Shown here: in pieces, positions 44,487-53,095 of the stretch
How positions within the stretch are numbered: position 1 is the first letter of the stretch
Layout: each line of letters opens with the position of its first letter
Assembly (NCBI RefSeq): GCF_002979555.1
Contig: NZ_PCOZ01000006.1
Location: forward strand, 330,094 to 394,093
DNA length: 64,000 bases
Reading direction: 5' to 3'
Origin: Pseudomonas sp. MYb60
GTDB lineage: Bacteria > Pseudomonadota > Gammaproteobacteria > Pseudomonadales > Pseudomonadaceae
Program-made: the position numbers and the translations under genes
Notes under the pieces: model-generated
What the model saw: the letters and a program-made list of their open reading frames with translations, nothing else
Told to the model about the DNA's origin: nothing
Database searches by the model: none

Positions 44487-45471
44487 AGCGCACGCCCATC
44501 TGCGCCATCACCTTATGGGCCACCCTGGCCGTCATCTGGCGAATGTAGAACGGCTCCTTCACCACAAAATGATGGATGCCGTGGGTGCTGCCGAAGTTGA
44601 AGCAGAACGCCTGCATCGGCCACAGCCACCAAGGGTTCAGCACCTGAGTCTGCTGGATCACGTTGCCCGGTTCGACATCGCCGTAGTAGTGCATGTTGGA
44701 GCTGACGAAATGCAGGCAAAAGGTGCGCAGCACATTGGGGCCGATGATCACCACGGCGGCGATGTCGATCACCTGCATCACCTGCAAGGTCGTGGCCGAC
44801 CACTCGATGGGCGTGCCCAACAGCTGGGCGATGCCGTTGGCCGCATGAAAACCGAGGAACACATACCACGCGCCCCAATGCAGCAACGCCAGCGGTGCGT
44901 AGACCAGCAGCACGCGCTTGAGGATGCTGAATTTGTGCTTCCAGGTCTTGGCCCGCAGCATGCGGATGAACGCCGACATCACGTTATCGCCAACCATCAG
45001 CAGCCGCGCCAGGCCCCAGGGCTCGCCGTTGGTGATGGCGCGTTCTTCCATGTCCGCCTCGGTGCCGGAGACCTTGTGGTGGTTGAGGTGCAAGTGCCGG
45101 CGAACCCACGGGTTGATGGTACTCGGCCGTGCCAGCCACACCAGGCCCATCATCAGGTTGTGGGGCAGGCGCTGCTTGCGAAAATACATGCTGTGGATCA
45201 GGTCGTGTTCCAGCTCGTGGGTCAGCGAGGCGAGAAACGCATTAATCAGCAGGCACGCCCAACCGGCCAGGTCACCGTTGATATAGAGCGCTGCCGAACC
45301 CAGCATGCCGAACAGCGCAAAGGCCAGGATGCCCGCGCCCAGCGCGTCCTGATGCGCCAGCCAGGGATGTTGCCGGCGCAGGCGCACGCCTTCGGCCAAC
45401 ACCACGTCGCGAATGTGCGCCGCGCGCTGTTGCGCGTTCATCTGCTGGGGACTTGCAGAAGTACCGTCCAT
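44377..45471 (-). CDS. Membrane fatty acid desaturase
   Basis: The 364-residue membrane protein has four hydrophobic segments and three His boxes: HELEHDLIH (about residue 90), RHLHLNHHKVSG (about 125) and THGIHHF (about 310). This is the diiron desaturase/hydroxylase pattern. The lipid or aldehyde substrate is unknown. GAGGATGGAAGC precedes the ATG. The C-terminal tail (PPPAGSRSTPSPQVTGAPQRG) is low complexity and is encoded by the 110 bases that overlap the convergent LysR gene. The AraC gene is divergent 101 bases away and is a likely regulator. Confidence 0.86.
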   Translation of the reverse strand: MDGTSASPQQMNAQQRAAHIRDVVLAEGVRLRRQHPWLAHQDALGAGILAFALFGMLGSAALYINGDLAGWACLLINAFLASLTHELEHDLIHSMYFRKQRLPHNLMMGLVWLARPSTINPWVRRHLHLNHHKVSGTEADMEERAITNGEPWGLARLLMVGDNVMSAFIRMLRAKTWKHKFSILKRVLLVYAPLALLHWGAWYVFLGFHAANGIAQLLGTPIEWSATTLQVMQVIDIAAVVIIGPNVLRTFCLHFVSSNMHYYGDVEPGNVIQQTQVLNPWWLWPMQAFCFNFGSTHGIHHFVVKEPFYIRQMTARVAHKVMAQMGVRFNDFGTFARANRLGFPPPAGSRSTPSPQVTGAPQRG

Positions 45472-45572
45472 GCTTCCATCCTCTGGTTAACCGATGTGTC
45501 CATCCTGCCCCAAGCGATCTGGCAGGACGCTAGCCCCGGACGCCAACCTGTTGACCGCAAGCGCCAATCGCC

Positions 45573-46577
45573 ATGACCGAACCCACCTCCCTTGCCAGCT
45601 GGACCCGTGCCCTGCGCAAGCAACTCGATGCCCTGGGCCTCGACAGCGCCGCGCTGTGCGCTCAGGCCGGGCTCGACCCGCAACAGATGGACGACCCCAA
45701 CGCGCGCTACCCGCTGTCGGCCACCACGCGTTTGTGGGCATTGGCGGTACAGGCCAGCGGCGATCCGGCGATTGGTTTGCGCGTGTCGCGGTTCGTCAGC
45801 CCCACCACATTCCACGCACTGGGCTATGCGCTGGTGGCCAGTGGCAGTTTGCGCGAGGTGTTCGAGCGCATCGTGCGCTATCACCAAGTGGTCAGCGATG
45901 CGCTGCGCCTGGAGCTCGACGGCGATGGCGAGCGCTACCGCTTTCGTCTGCTGCAACCACTGGACAGCCCGGCGCCGGCGCTTGAGGCCATCGATGCGTT
46001 TGCCGCGATTTACGTGCGCACCTGCCGCAATCGCCTGGGCCGGGATTACGCGCCACTCGCGGTTTACCTGCGGCGTCCGCAACCGGACGACCCGACGCCG
46101 TGGCACGCCGTGTTTCGCGCGCCGGTGTTTTTCGGTGCCGAGGAAGACCGCCTTGAGTTCGCTGCAGCCGATTTCGACAGCCACCTGGACGACGCCAACC
46201 CGGAGCTGGCCGAGCACAACGAAACCGTGCTCAAGCGCACCCTCGCCCAGCTGCAACCGCTGACCTGGGAGCGCAAGGTGCGCCGGGTAATCGAAGCGCA
46301 ACTGCCCGATGGCGAGCCGAGTGCCGAACGCGTCGCGCAGGCGCTGCACTTGAGTTTGCGCAGCTTGCAGCGGCATCTGGCGGATGAAGGCTGCCGGTTT
46401 GACGCGTTGCTCAATGAGTGCCGGGAGAATGTGGCGTTGTTGCATCTGCGCGACCCGCAGTGCTCATTGGCGGAAATCAGTCATTTGTTGGGGTTTGCCG
46501 ATACCAGCAGTTTCAACCGGGCGTTCAAGCGGTGGACGGGAATGACGCCGGGGCAGTTTCGGGAGGGGTTGAGGTAG
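45573..46577 (+). CDS. AraC-family transcriptional regulator
   Basis: The 334-residue protein has an N-terminal arabinose-binding-type domain (PF12625-like; residues about 20-205, with LGYALVASGSLREVFERIVRYH) and a C-terminal AraC helix-turn-helix pair (AERVAQALHLSLRSLQRHLADEG and LAEISHLLGFADTSSFNRAF). It is divergent from the fatty acid desaturase. Relatives with this layout often respond to fatty acids or lipids, which fits control of the desaturase, by inference. Confidence 0.88.
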   Translation: MTEPTSLASWTRALRKQLDALGLDSAALCAQAGLDPQQMDDPNARYPLSATTRLWALAVQASGDPAIGLRVSRFVSPTTFHALGYALVASGSLREVFERIVRYHQVVSDALRLELDGDGERYRFRLLQPLDSPAPALEAIDAFAAIYVRTCRNRLGRDYAPLAVYLRRPQPDDPTPWHAVFRAPVFFGAEEDRLEFAAADFDSHLDDANPELAEHNETVLKRTLAQLQPLTWERKVRRVIEAQLPDGEPSAERVAQALHLSLRSLQRHLADEGCRFDALLNECRENVALLHLRDPQCSLAEISHLLGFADTSSFNRAFKRWTGMTPGQFREGLR

Positions 46578-46600
46578 GGGGATTTGTGGCGGCGGGTAGG

Positions 46601-46690
46601 GCCTCATCGGGGGCAAGCGCCCTCCCACATTAAACGGCATTTCAAGTTTGGAACTCGGTCACCTGTGGGAGGGGGCTTGCCCCCGAGAGC
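46601..46690. repeat. Paired REP copies, outward orientation
   Basis: CATCGGGGGCAAGCGCCCTCCCACA and TGTGGGAGGGGGCTTGCCCCCGA are inverted copies. The right copy ends 11 bases from the stop of the response-regulator gene. Confidence 0.8.
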
Positions 46691-46700
46691 GTCAGTACAG

Positions 46701-47060
46701 TCACCGCCCACGCCGCAGCAGCTTCCTCACCCGCGCCACCAACGCCTTGTCCTCAAATGGCTTGAGCAAATAATCATCCTCATGCAGTTCCAACCCGCGC
46801 AGGCGGTCTTCAATCCCGTCCGGCGTGGTCAAGAACAACACCGGCGTGTCGCCCTTCTGACGGATCGCCTGCTGCAGCTTCCAGGCATTCAAGCCCGGCA
46901 ACATGACATCCAGGATCACCAGGTCATATTCAGTGCTTTCAACAAAGCGCAACGCCGCCATGCCATTGGCCGCAACTTCGATCGTGAAGCCGGCCTCGCT
47001 CAAGCCCTGGGCCATGCGCCGCGCCAGCTGGGGCTGGTCTTCCACTAACAACACCTGCAT
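46701..47060 (-). CDS. Receiver-only response regulator (OmpR-type receiver without DNA-binding domain)
   Basis: The 119-residue protein is a complete receiver domain: acidic pocket VEDQPQLARR, phospho-acceptor Asp in YDLVILDVMLPG (about residue 51), conserved Thr in FLTTPD and Lys in LLKPF. The last residues (ALVARVRKLLRRGR) are what normally link an OmpR-type receiver to its winged helix, but translation stops there and a REP pair follows at once. It may be a DNA-binding regulator that lost its output domain, or a genuine stand-alone signalling protein. No histidine kinase gene is next to it. Confidence 0.82.
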   Translation of the reverse strand: MQVLLVEDQPQLARRMAQGLSEAGFTIEVAANGMAALRFVESTEYDLVILDVMLPGLNAWKLQQAIRQKGDTPVLFLTTPDGIEDRLRGLELHEDDYLLKPFEDKALVARVRKLLRRGR

Positions 47061-47160
47061 GCCTTACCTCGTGGTTTGATTACAACTTTGTCATCAAATT
47101 GTGCGGCGTGTGACCGCGTGCGCTGGCTAACGTGACGGCCTGCTTTATGGAGCCCTCACT

Positions 47161-47634
47161 ATGTATCGCACTGCCCTGTTCTTGAGTCTCGCCGTCTGCA
47201 CCGCCGCCCAGGCTTCGCCGCCGTTGCCGCGGCATGCCGAGCTTGATCTGCGCACCGCGCGCCAGTTGGCCGATGCCAGCCTGGCCCACTGCACCGCAGC
47301 ACTGACCGTGCTCGACCGCGGCGGCAACCTGCTGCTGGGCCTGCGGGCCGATGGCGTTGGCCCGCACAACAGCATCGCCAGCCAGCGCAAGGCGTACACC
47401 GCGCTGTCGACCAAAACCCCGACCCGCTTGTTTGCCGAGCGCGCCCGCAACAACCCCGAAGCGGCCAACCTTAACAGCTTGCCCGAGTTGCTGTTGCTCG
47501 GCGGCGGCGTACCGCTGTTCGCCGATGCCGAATTGGTCGGCGCGCTGGGCATTGCCGGTGCCGGTGGTGCAGCGCAGGACGAAGCCTGCGCCGTACAGGC
47601 TGCCGAGCAACTGGGCCTGAAAATCACCCGCTGA
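47161..47634 (+). CDS. GlcG/HbpS-family periplasmic protein
   Basis: The 157-residue protein has a signal peptide (MYRTALFLSLAVCTAAQA) and the GlcG/HbpS-type fold (ARQLADASLAHCTAALTVLDRGGNLL, then PHNSIASQRKAYTAL). Family members include the haem-binding HbpS and adducts of glycolate or corrinoid pathways; the role here is unknown. The next gene, another small periplasmic protein, starts 23 bases later, so the two are likely co-transcribed. Confidence 0.82.
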   Translation: MYRTALFLSLAVCTAAQASPPLPRHAELDLRTARQLADASLAHCTAALTVLDRGGNLLLGLRADGVGPHNSIASQRKAYTALSTKTPTRLFAERARNNPEAANLNSLPELLLLGGGVPLFADAELVGALGIAGAGGAAQDEACAVQAAEQLGLKITR

Positions 47635-47657
47635 CCCCTCCTCGAAAGGACCTCTCA

Positions 47658-48068
47658 ATGAAAACCCTAAGCATGACCCTCGCCGCCCTCAGCCTGAGCG
47701 GCCTGTCCAGCCTGGCACTGGCAGATGGCAATCCCCTGAGCGTGCACGTGCTCAACCTGGAGAACGGCTTGCCGTCTGCCGGTGTCAGCGTGACCCTCGA
47801 ACAGCACGTGGGCAATCAATGGCAATCGCTGTCTGAAGGCGTGACCAATCAGCAGGGCCGCATCGCCGAATTGTTCCCGGCCAACCGCAGCCTGCAGCCG
47901 GGTGAGTATCGCGTGGTGTTCAAGACCGGCGATTACTACAAAAAAGCCGGCCGTGAGACGTTTTTCCCCGAAGTACCGGTGATTTTCCAGGTCAAGCAGG
48001 CCGATCAGCATTACCACATCCCGCTGTTGCTGAGCCCTTACGGTTTCTCGACCTATCGCGGCTCCTAG
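47658..48068 (+). CDS. uraH: Periplasmic 5-hydroxyisourate hydrolase / transthyretin-like protein
   Basis: The 136-residue protein has a signal peptide (cleavage near SLALADG) followed by a transthyretin fold. The HIU hydrolase residues are present: His in LSVHVLNLENGLP, Arg in GRIAELF, His in QHYHIPLLLSPYG and the C-terminal YRGS tetrapeptide. It should hydrolyse 5-hydroxyisourate, a urate oxidation product, in the periplasm. The ATG follows GAAAGGA. No uricase or other purine genes are adjacent, though the partner GlcG-like gene is in the same unit. Confidence 0.87.
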   Translation: MKTLSMTLAALSLSGLSSLALADGNPLSVHVLNLENGLPSAGVSVTLEQHVGNQWQSLSEGVTNQQGRIAELFPANRSLQPGEYRVVFKTGDYYKKAGRETFFPEVPVIFQVKQADQHYHIPLLLSPYGFSTYRGS

Positions 48069-48160
48069 GACCTCGACAGTGGCAGGATCGCGGTAGTGCA
48101 GCGGCTTGTTGCCGGGATGGCAGACAGGGCATGATCGAACCTCCCCCAGGAGGAAAAACA

Positions 48161-48688
48161 ATGAAAAGCCTCGTCGACCACCTTAGCCAATACGCCGCCT
48201 ACCACCGCGAACCACGCAACATTGCCAGCCACTTCATCGGCATCCCGCTGATCGTTGTGGCCGTCGCCGTGCTGCTCTCGCGCCCGGAGTGGGCCGTGGG
48301 CGGCCTGTGGATTTCTCCTGCCGTCCTCCTCGCACTGTTCAGCGCCGTGTTTTACCTGCGCCTGGAACTTGCGCTGGGCGCACTGATGACCGTGTTGATG
48401 GGGTTGTCGGTGTGGGCCGGGCATGTGCTGGCAGCGCAGAGCACGCTGGTGTGGCTGAGCAGTGGCATCGGAATGTTCGTGGTGGGCTGGGTGATCCAGT
48501 TTGTCGGGCATTACTACGAGGGCCGCAAGCCCGCGTTTGTGGATGACGTGTCGGGGCTGATCGTCGGGCCATTGTTCGTGGTGGCGGAGCTGGCGTTTCT
48601 GCTGGGGTTGCGGCATGACCTCAAGCAGCAGATCGAGGCGCGGTCGGGCCCTGTGGCGCGCCGAGACCTCAAGCCGGGTCAAGTCTAA
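48161..48688 (+). CDS. Mpo1/YGL010w-like membrane protein (DUF962)
   Basis: The 175-residue membrane protein starts MKSLVDHLSQYAAYHREPRN, with HFIGIPLIVVAVAVLL next and QFVGHYYEGRKPAFVDD later. These His motifs are those of the yeast Mpo1 2-hydroxy-fatty-acid dioxygenase family. It has four hydrophobic segments. A role in fatty acid alpha-oxidation is inferred from the yeast protein. The ATG at 48161 follows a strong AGGAGG. Confidence 0.83.
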   Translation: MKSLVDHLSQYAAYHREPRNIASHFIGIPLIVVAVAVLLSRPEWAVGGLWISPAVLLALFSAVFYLRLELALGALMTVLMGLSVWAGHVLAAQSTLVWLSSGIGMFVVGWVIQFVGHYYEGRKPAFVDDVSGLIVGPLFVVAELAFLLGLRHDLKQQIEARSGPVARRDLKPGQV

Positions 48689-48690
48689 AT

Positions 48691-48717
48691 CTGGGAGGGG
48701 GCAAGCCCCTCCCACCG
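48691..48717. repeat. Single REP-type hairpin
   Basis: CTGGGAGGGGGC and GCCCCTCCCACCG form an imperfect hairpin right after the Mpo1-like stop. It lies between the convergent Mpo1-like and cysA genes. Confidence 0.72.
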
Positions 48718-48754
48718 TTTGATCCCATTCCACAGTTAGCGTGGTGGCGGGTTC

Positions 48755-49735
48755 TCAGGCCTTTTGCCAGACCTTGGGTTTGAAGAACAAGGTCTCACCA
48801 CGCGCCAAACCGCTGAGGCTGTCGTGGTCCTTGACCACTTCGGCTTCGATCAGCTCGCTCTGGCCTTCCACCTTCAACGTCACCCGCGTCGTCGCACCCA
48901 ATGGGCGAATGTCGCGCACTTCGGCAGCGTGGTGGTCTTCCAGTTCATGGCGCGACAGCGACACTTCGTGGGGACGGAACAGCACGTGGTTGTCTTCCCC
49001 CAGGTGCAGGCGGTTGGAGTCGCCAAGGAAGTGATAGACAAAATCACTCGCCGGGTTTTCGTAGACTTCGCCCGGTGAGCCGATCTGCTCGATCACGCCC
49101 TTGTTCATCACCACGATACGGTCGGCGACTTCCATGGCCTCTTCCTGGTCGTGGGTCACGAACACCGAGGTCAGGTTGATGTCTTCGTGCAGGCGCGCCA
49201 GCCAGCGGCGCAGCTCTTTACGCACCTTGGCGTCAAGGGCGCCGAAGGGTTCGTCGAGCAGCAAGACCTTGGGTTCCACCGCCAGGGCGCGGGCCAGGGC
49301 GATACGCTGGCGCTGGCCGCCGGAGAGTTGCTCCGGGTAGCGGTCCGACAGCCAATCCAGCTGCACCATGTTCAGCAGTTCGTGGACTTTGCTGGCGATC
49401 TGGCTTTCGCTCGGGCGCTGGTTCTTCGGCTTCATGCGCAGGCCGAAGGCAACGTTGTCGAACACGGTCATGTGGCGGAACAGCGCATAGTGCTGGAACA
49501 CGAAACCGACGTTGCGATCACGCACGTCGTGGCCGGACACGTCTTCACCGTGGAACACGATGCTGCCGTCATCCGGCGTTTCCAGGCCGGCGATGATGCG
49601 CAGCAAGGTGGTCTTGCCGCAGCCGGACGGGCCAAGCAACGCCACCAGCTCGCCACTCTGGATATCCAGATTGATGCTGTTCAGGGCCTTGAAGGCGTTG
49701 AAGTTCTTGCTGACATTACGGACTTCGATCGACAT
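48755..49735 (-). CDS. cysA: Sulfate/thiosulfate ABC transporter ATP-binding protein CysA
   Basis: The 326-residue ATPase has Walker [10 protein letters not shown], signature [17 protein letters not shown], Walker [14 protein letters not shown] and [14 protein letters not shown], and a C-terminal TOBE-like domain (from about residue 240). It drives sulfate and thiosulfate import. It is three bases after cysW and ends the cys operon. Confidence 0.95.
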   Translation of the reverse strand: MSIEVRNVSKNFNAFKALNSINLDIQSGELVALLGPSGCGKTTLLRIIAGLETPDDGSIVFHGEDVSGHDVRDRNVGFVFQHYALFRHMTVFDNVAFGLRMKPKNQRPSESQIASKVHELLNMVQLDWLSDRYPEQLSGGQRQRIALARALAVEPKVLLLDEPFGALDAKVRKELRRWLARLHEDINLTSVFVTHDQEEAMEVADRIVVMNKGVIEQIGSPGEVYENPASDFVYHFLGDSNRLHLGEDNHVLFRPHEVSLSRHELEDHHAAEVRDIRPLGATTRVTLKVEGQSELIEAEVVKDHDSLSGLARGETLFFKPKVWQKA

Positions 49736-49738
49736 GAC

Positions 49739-50611
49739 TTATTCCTCACCGGCACTGTTGCGCAGGCGGTTGATACGGTTCTCGCTCCACTGCTTGAGCA
49801 GCAGGATGAAGAGCGCCAGGATCAGCAGCAGGCTGGCCACCGCAAACGCGGCGACGTGGTTGTATTCGTTATAGAGAATCTCGACGTGCAGCGGCAGCGT
49901 ATTGGTGACGCCACGGATGTGGCCGGACACCACCGACACCGCGCCGAACTCACCCATGGCCCGCGCGGTACAGAGCACCACGCCATAGATCAGGCCCCAC
50001 TTGATATTCGGCACGGTCACATGCCAGAACATCTGCCAGCCATTGGCGCCGAGCAGGCGTGCGGCTTCCTCTTCCTGGGTGCCCTGCTCCTGCATCAGCG
50101 GGATCAGTTCACGGGCCACGAACGGCACGGTGACGAAGATGGTCGCCAGCACAATGCCGGGCAAGGCGAAGACGATCTGGATGTCGTGGTCCTGCAACCA
50201 TGGGCCGAAGAAGCCCTGGGCACCGAACATCAGCACATACACCAGACCGGCGATCACCGGCGATACCGAGAACGGCAGGTCGATCAGCGTTACCAGGATG
50301 CTCTTGCCACGGAACGAGTACTTGCTCACGCACCAGGCGGCGCTGACGCCGAACACCACGTTGAGCGGCACCGAAATCGCCACGGCGATCACCGTGAGTT
50401 TCAGCGCCGACAGCGCGTCGGGTTCGAGGATCGCGGTAAAGAACGCGCCGAGGCCGTTCTTGAGGCCCTGGGTCACCACGATCAGCAGGGGCAACAGCAG
50501 GAACAGCGCGAACACCAGCCAGCCGAGGCCGATCAGGATACGTCGCGAAGCAGCGCTGCCACGGCGGGCGGCGTTGGCCGAGGACGCGGCGGAAATAGAC
50601 GATTGGGACAT
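49739..50611 (-). CDS. cysW: Sulfate ABC transporter permease CysW
   Basis: The 290-residue permease has six hydrophobic segments and the loop [45 protein letters not shown] is typical of CysW. An N-terminal Ser/Ala-rich tail of about 25 residues precedes the first segment. It pairs with CysT to form the sulfate channel and follows cysT by 13 bases. Confidence 0.94.
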   Translation of the reverse strand: MSQSSISAASSANAARRGSAASRRILIGLGWLVFALFLLLPLLIVVTQGLKNGLGAFFTAILEPDALSALKLTVIAVAISVPLNVVFGVSAAWCVSKYSFRGKSILVTLIDLPFSVSPVIAGLVYVLMFGAQGFFGPWLQDHDIQIVFALPGIVLATIFVTVPFVARELIPLMQEQGTQEEEAARLLGANGWQMFWHVTVPNIKWGLIYGVVLCTARAMGEFGAVSVVSGHIRGVTNTLPLHVEILYNEYNHVAAFAVASLLLILALFILLLKQWSENRINRLRNSAGEE

Positions 50612-50624
50612 GTTCCGCGCCTCC

Positions 50625-51443
50625 TTATGGACGTTCGATACGCCGCTGCAACAAGTTGATCAGCAGCAGCAGGACAAAGGAAACCACCAGCATCAGCACG
50701 CCGATGGACGTGGCGCCGCGGTAGTCGTATTGGTCGAGCTTGACCATGATCAGCAGCGGCAGGATCTCGGTTTTCATCGGCATGTTGCCGGCGATGAAGA
50801 TCACCGAACCGTACTCACCCACGCCGCGGGCAAACGCCAGGGCGAAACCGGTCAGCCAGGCGGGCAGCAAGGCGGGAACGAGGATGTGGCGGAACACCTG
50901 CAACGGCTTGGCGCCCAGGCACGCGGCGGCTTCTTCGACCTCGCGGGGGATGTCGGCCAGTACCGGCTGCACCGTGCGCACCACGAACGGCAACGTGACG
51001 AAGGTCAGTGCCAGGGTGATGCCCAGCGGGGTGTAGGCGATCTTGAAGCCCAGGTCTGCGGCAAATTGGCCGACGAAACCGTTGGGCGTGTACAACGCGG
51101 TCAGCGCGATACCCGCGACGGCGGTGGGCAGGGCGAATGGCAGGTCGATCATCGCATCGATGATTTTGCGGCCGGGGAAGGTGTAGCGCACCAGCACCCA
51201 GGCCAGCAACGTGCCGATCACGCCGTTGATCAGCGCGGCGTATAACGCAGTGCTGAAGCTCAGTTTCAACGCCGCCAGCACGCGCGGTGCGGAGATGATG
51301 TTCCAGAACTGATCCCAGGTGAGTTGGGCGGCGTGTACAAACATCGCCGCGAGGGGGATGAGCACGATCAGGCTGAGGTACACCACGGTGTAGCCCAGCG
51401 TCAGCCCGAAGCCGGGTATGACGGGGGAGATACGACGCGACAT
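50625..51443 (-). CDS. cysT: Sulfate ABC transporter permease CysT (CysU)
   Basis: The 272-residue permease begins [20 protein letters not shown], typical of CysT. The loop [23 protein letters not shown] and [19 protein letters not shown] are present. It lies 141 bases after sbp, with a REPIN between. Confidence 0.94.
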   Translation of the reverse strand: MSRRISPVIPGFGLTLGYTVVYLSLIVLIPLAAMFVHAAQLTWDQFWNIISAPRVLAALKLSFSTALYAALINGVIGTLLAWVLVRYTFPGRKIIDAMIDLPFALPTAVAGIALTALYTPNGFVGQFAADLGFKIAYTPLGITLALTFVTLPFVVRTVQPVLADIPREVEEAAACLGAKPLQVFRHILVPALLPAWLTGFALAFARGVGEYGSVIFIAGNMPMKTEILPLLIMVKLDQYDYRGATSIGVLMLVVSFVLLLLINLLQRRIERP

Positions 51444-51473
51444 AAGAGTCCTTGGTTAAAGGGTAGAAACCAC

Positions 51474-51573
51474 TGTAGGAGCGAGCTTGCTCGCGAAGAA
51501 CTCAAGGGCACCGCGTTCATTCAGCATGCCCGCGCCATCGTTGACGATCTTCGCGAGCAAGCTCGCTCCTACA
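51474..51573. repeat. REPIN, TGTAGGAGCGAGCTTGC class, inside the cys operon
   Basis: TGTAGGAGCGAGCTTGCTCG and its inverted copy CGAGCAAGCTCGCTCCTACA bound a 100-base unit. It fills most of the sbp-cysT gap and may lower downstream expression relative to sbp, a common pattern for binding-protein operons. Confidence 0.88.
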
Positions 51574-51584
51574 GGTACTTTGGC

Positions 51585-52595
51585 TTACTGCGCCGTGTAG
51601 ATCTGGTCGAACACGCCACCGTCGTTGAAGAATTTCGGTTGGGCAGTTTTCCAGCCGCCGAAGTCTTTGTCGATAGTCACCAGGTCCAGTTTAGGGAACT
51701 GTTGGGCGTATTTGGCGGCCACTTTTGCATCACGTGGGCGGTAGAAGTTCTTTGCCGCGATTTCCTGGCCAGCCGGGCTGTACAGGTGCTTCAGGTATTC
51801 AGTGGCGATTTCGGTGTTGCCCTTTTTCTCGGCGTTCTTGTCGACCACGGCCACTGGCGGCTCCGCGAGGATCGACAGGGAAGGCACGACGATATCGAAC
51901 TTGTCAGCACCGCCGTCTTCTTTCAGGGCCAGGAAGGCTTCGTTTTCCCAGGCCAGCAACACGTCACCCTGACCGTTGTTGACGAAGGTGATGGTCGAAC
52001 CGCGTGCGCCGGTGTCCAACACTGGCACGTGCTTGAACAGCTCTTTCACGTATTCCTGGGCCTTGGCTTCGCTGCCACCGGCCTTGAGGCCATAGGCCCA
52101 GGCGGCGAGGAAGTTCCAGCGCGCACCGCCGGAGGTTTTCGGGTTCGGGGTGATCACGGACACGTCTTTCTTGATCAGGTCGCCCCAATCCTTGATGCCT
52201 TTAGGGTTGCCCTTGCGCACCAGGAACACGATGGTCGAGGTGTACGGGGTGCTGGCGTCCGGCAGGCGGGTCTGCCAGTTTTCCGGGAGGGTCTTGCCCA
52301 ACTTGGCGATTTCGTCGATGTCACCGGCCAGGGCCAGGGTCACGACGTCGGCGCGCAGCCCGTCGATCACGGCGCGGCCTTGCTTGCCCGAGCCTCCGTG
52401 GGATTGCTGGATCTTGATGGTGTCGCTGGGGTGAGATTCTTTCCAGAACTTGGTGAACTCAGCGTTGTAGTCCTGGTACAGCTCACGGGTAGGGTCGTAA
52501 GAGACGTTGAGCAACTCGTAGTCCTTGGCAACGGCGGAACCTGCAAACACGGCGCTGGCCAGGGCGGCCAAGGCGTAACGGCGAATCGACGACAT
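51585..52595 (-). CDS. sbp: Periplasmic sulfate-binding protein
   Basis: The 336-residue protein has a signal peptide ([23 protein letters not shown]) and the sulfate/thiosulfate-binding fold, including [36 protein letters not shown] and [13 protein letters not shown]. These residues bind the anion through main-chain amides. It is the first gene of sbp-cysT-cysW-cysA, 74 bases after oscA, and probably shares its promoter or has its own. Confidence 0.95.
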   Translation of the reverse strand: MSSIRRYALAALASAVFAGSAVAKDYELLNVSYDPTRELYQDYNAEFTKFWKESHPSDTIKIQQSHGGSGKQGRAVIDGLRADVVTLALAGDIDEIAKLGKTLPENWQTRLPDASTPYTSTIVFLVRKGNPKGIKDWGDLIKKDVSVITPNPKTSGGARWNFLAAWAYGLKAGGSEAKAQEYVKELFKHVPVLDTGARGSTITFVNNGQGDVLLAWENEAFLALKEDGGADKFDIVVPSLSILAEPPVAVVDKNAEKKGNTEIATEYLKHLYSPAGQEIAAKNFYRPRDAKVAAKYAQQFPKLDLVTIDKDFGGWKTAQPKFFNDGGVFDQIYTAQ

Positions 52596-52669
52596 AGAAG
52601 CTCCTGAAATTCTGGGGTGTTGGCTTTTTCTTATAGTTGCGGGTCTAGCATGCGAATCGCCGTTCTTGC

Positions 52670-52852
52670 TTAGCTCGGTTTGTTACCCGGGTTCTGCAGA
52701 CGGAATTTTTCCTTGCGTTCAATCTGTACCACTTGCGCGTTGTGCACAGTGATTTCCACCGCGCCGAACCGCAGATCGCGCAATGCGCTCTGGATCTCAC
52801 GCAAAATGGCTGCTTCGTCCTGGCCGTCGACGCTACGTAGAGATGCGCTCAT
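52670..52852 (-). CDS. oscA: Sulfur-starvation protein OscA (DUF2292)
   Basis: The 60-residue protein reads [20 protein letters not shown] and [18 protein letters not shown], the DUF2292/YezD pattern. OscA is needed for use of organosulfur compounds and chromate tolerance in Pseudomonas corrugata and lies just upstream of sbp there. Its biochemical role is unknown. It is the first gene of the cys unit, and a palindrome at 52937-52961 lies in its promoter region. Confidence 0.9.
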   Translation of the reverse strand: MSASLRSVDGQDEAAILREIQSALRDLRFGAVEITVHNAQVVQIERKEKFRLQNPGNKPS

Positions 52853-52936
52853 GGTCTCGCTCCTGAAATGAAAAGTGCGTGCCTTGCAGTGGCGGCACTG
52901 CTTGCGGCGTGAGGGCGATAGTAGATAAGCGCGGAT

Positions 52937-52961
52937 ATTCTTAAAAATACTATTTAAGAAT
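52937..52961. promoter_or_regulatory. ATTCTTAA-N9-TTAAGAAT palindrome upstream of oscA
   Basis: ATTCTTAA at 52937-52944 is perfectly complementary to TTAAGAAT at 52954-52961. It lies 85 bases before oscA within an AT-rich stretch. It is a candidate CysB or other sulfur-regulator site, by position. Confidence 0.4.
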
Positions 52962-53054
52962 GTTTATATAACCAGAAAGAATTTTCTGGTGGGACGTGGG
53001 GTTGCGTGAGGATTTTGGGTGATGCGGCCAACATTTAGCCCTGTGACGAGCAAA

Positions 53055-53084
53055 ATGCGGGAGGGGGCTTGCCACTCCCACATG
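53055..53084. repeat. Single degenerate REP-type hairpin
   Basis: ATGCGGGAGGGGGCTTGC and CACTCCCACAT pair imperfectly. It lies 12 bases past the stop of the GGDEF/EAL gene. Confidence 0.6.
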
Positions 53085-53095
53085 TTGGCTGCATT

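Noticed and set aside
46660..47060. Frameshift that would restore a DNA-binding domain after the receiver
   Set aside because: The sequence past the stop is a REP pair and not a coding region in any frame, so a simple frameshift does not explain the short protein.
2831..53084. Many similar GTGGGAGG repeats, at first glance a dispersed array
   Set aside because: The units are palindromic REP/REPIN elements spread singly or in inverted pairs between genes. They are not regularly spaced and have no cas genes, so this is not a CRISPR array.
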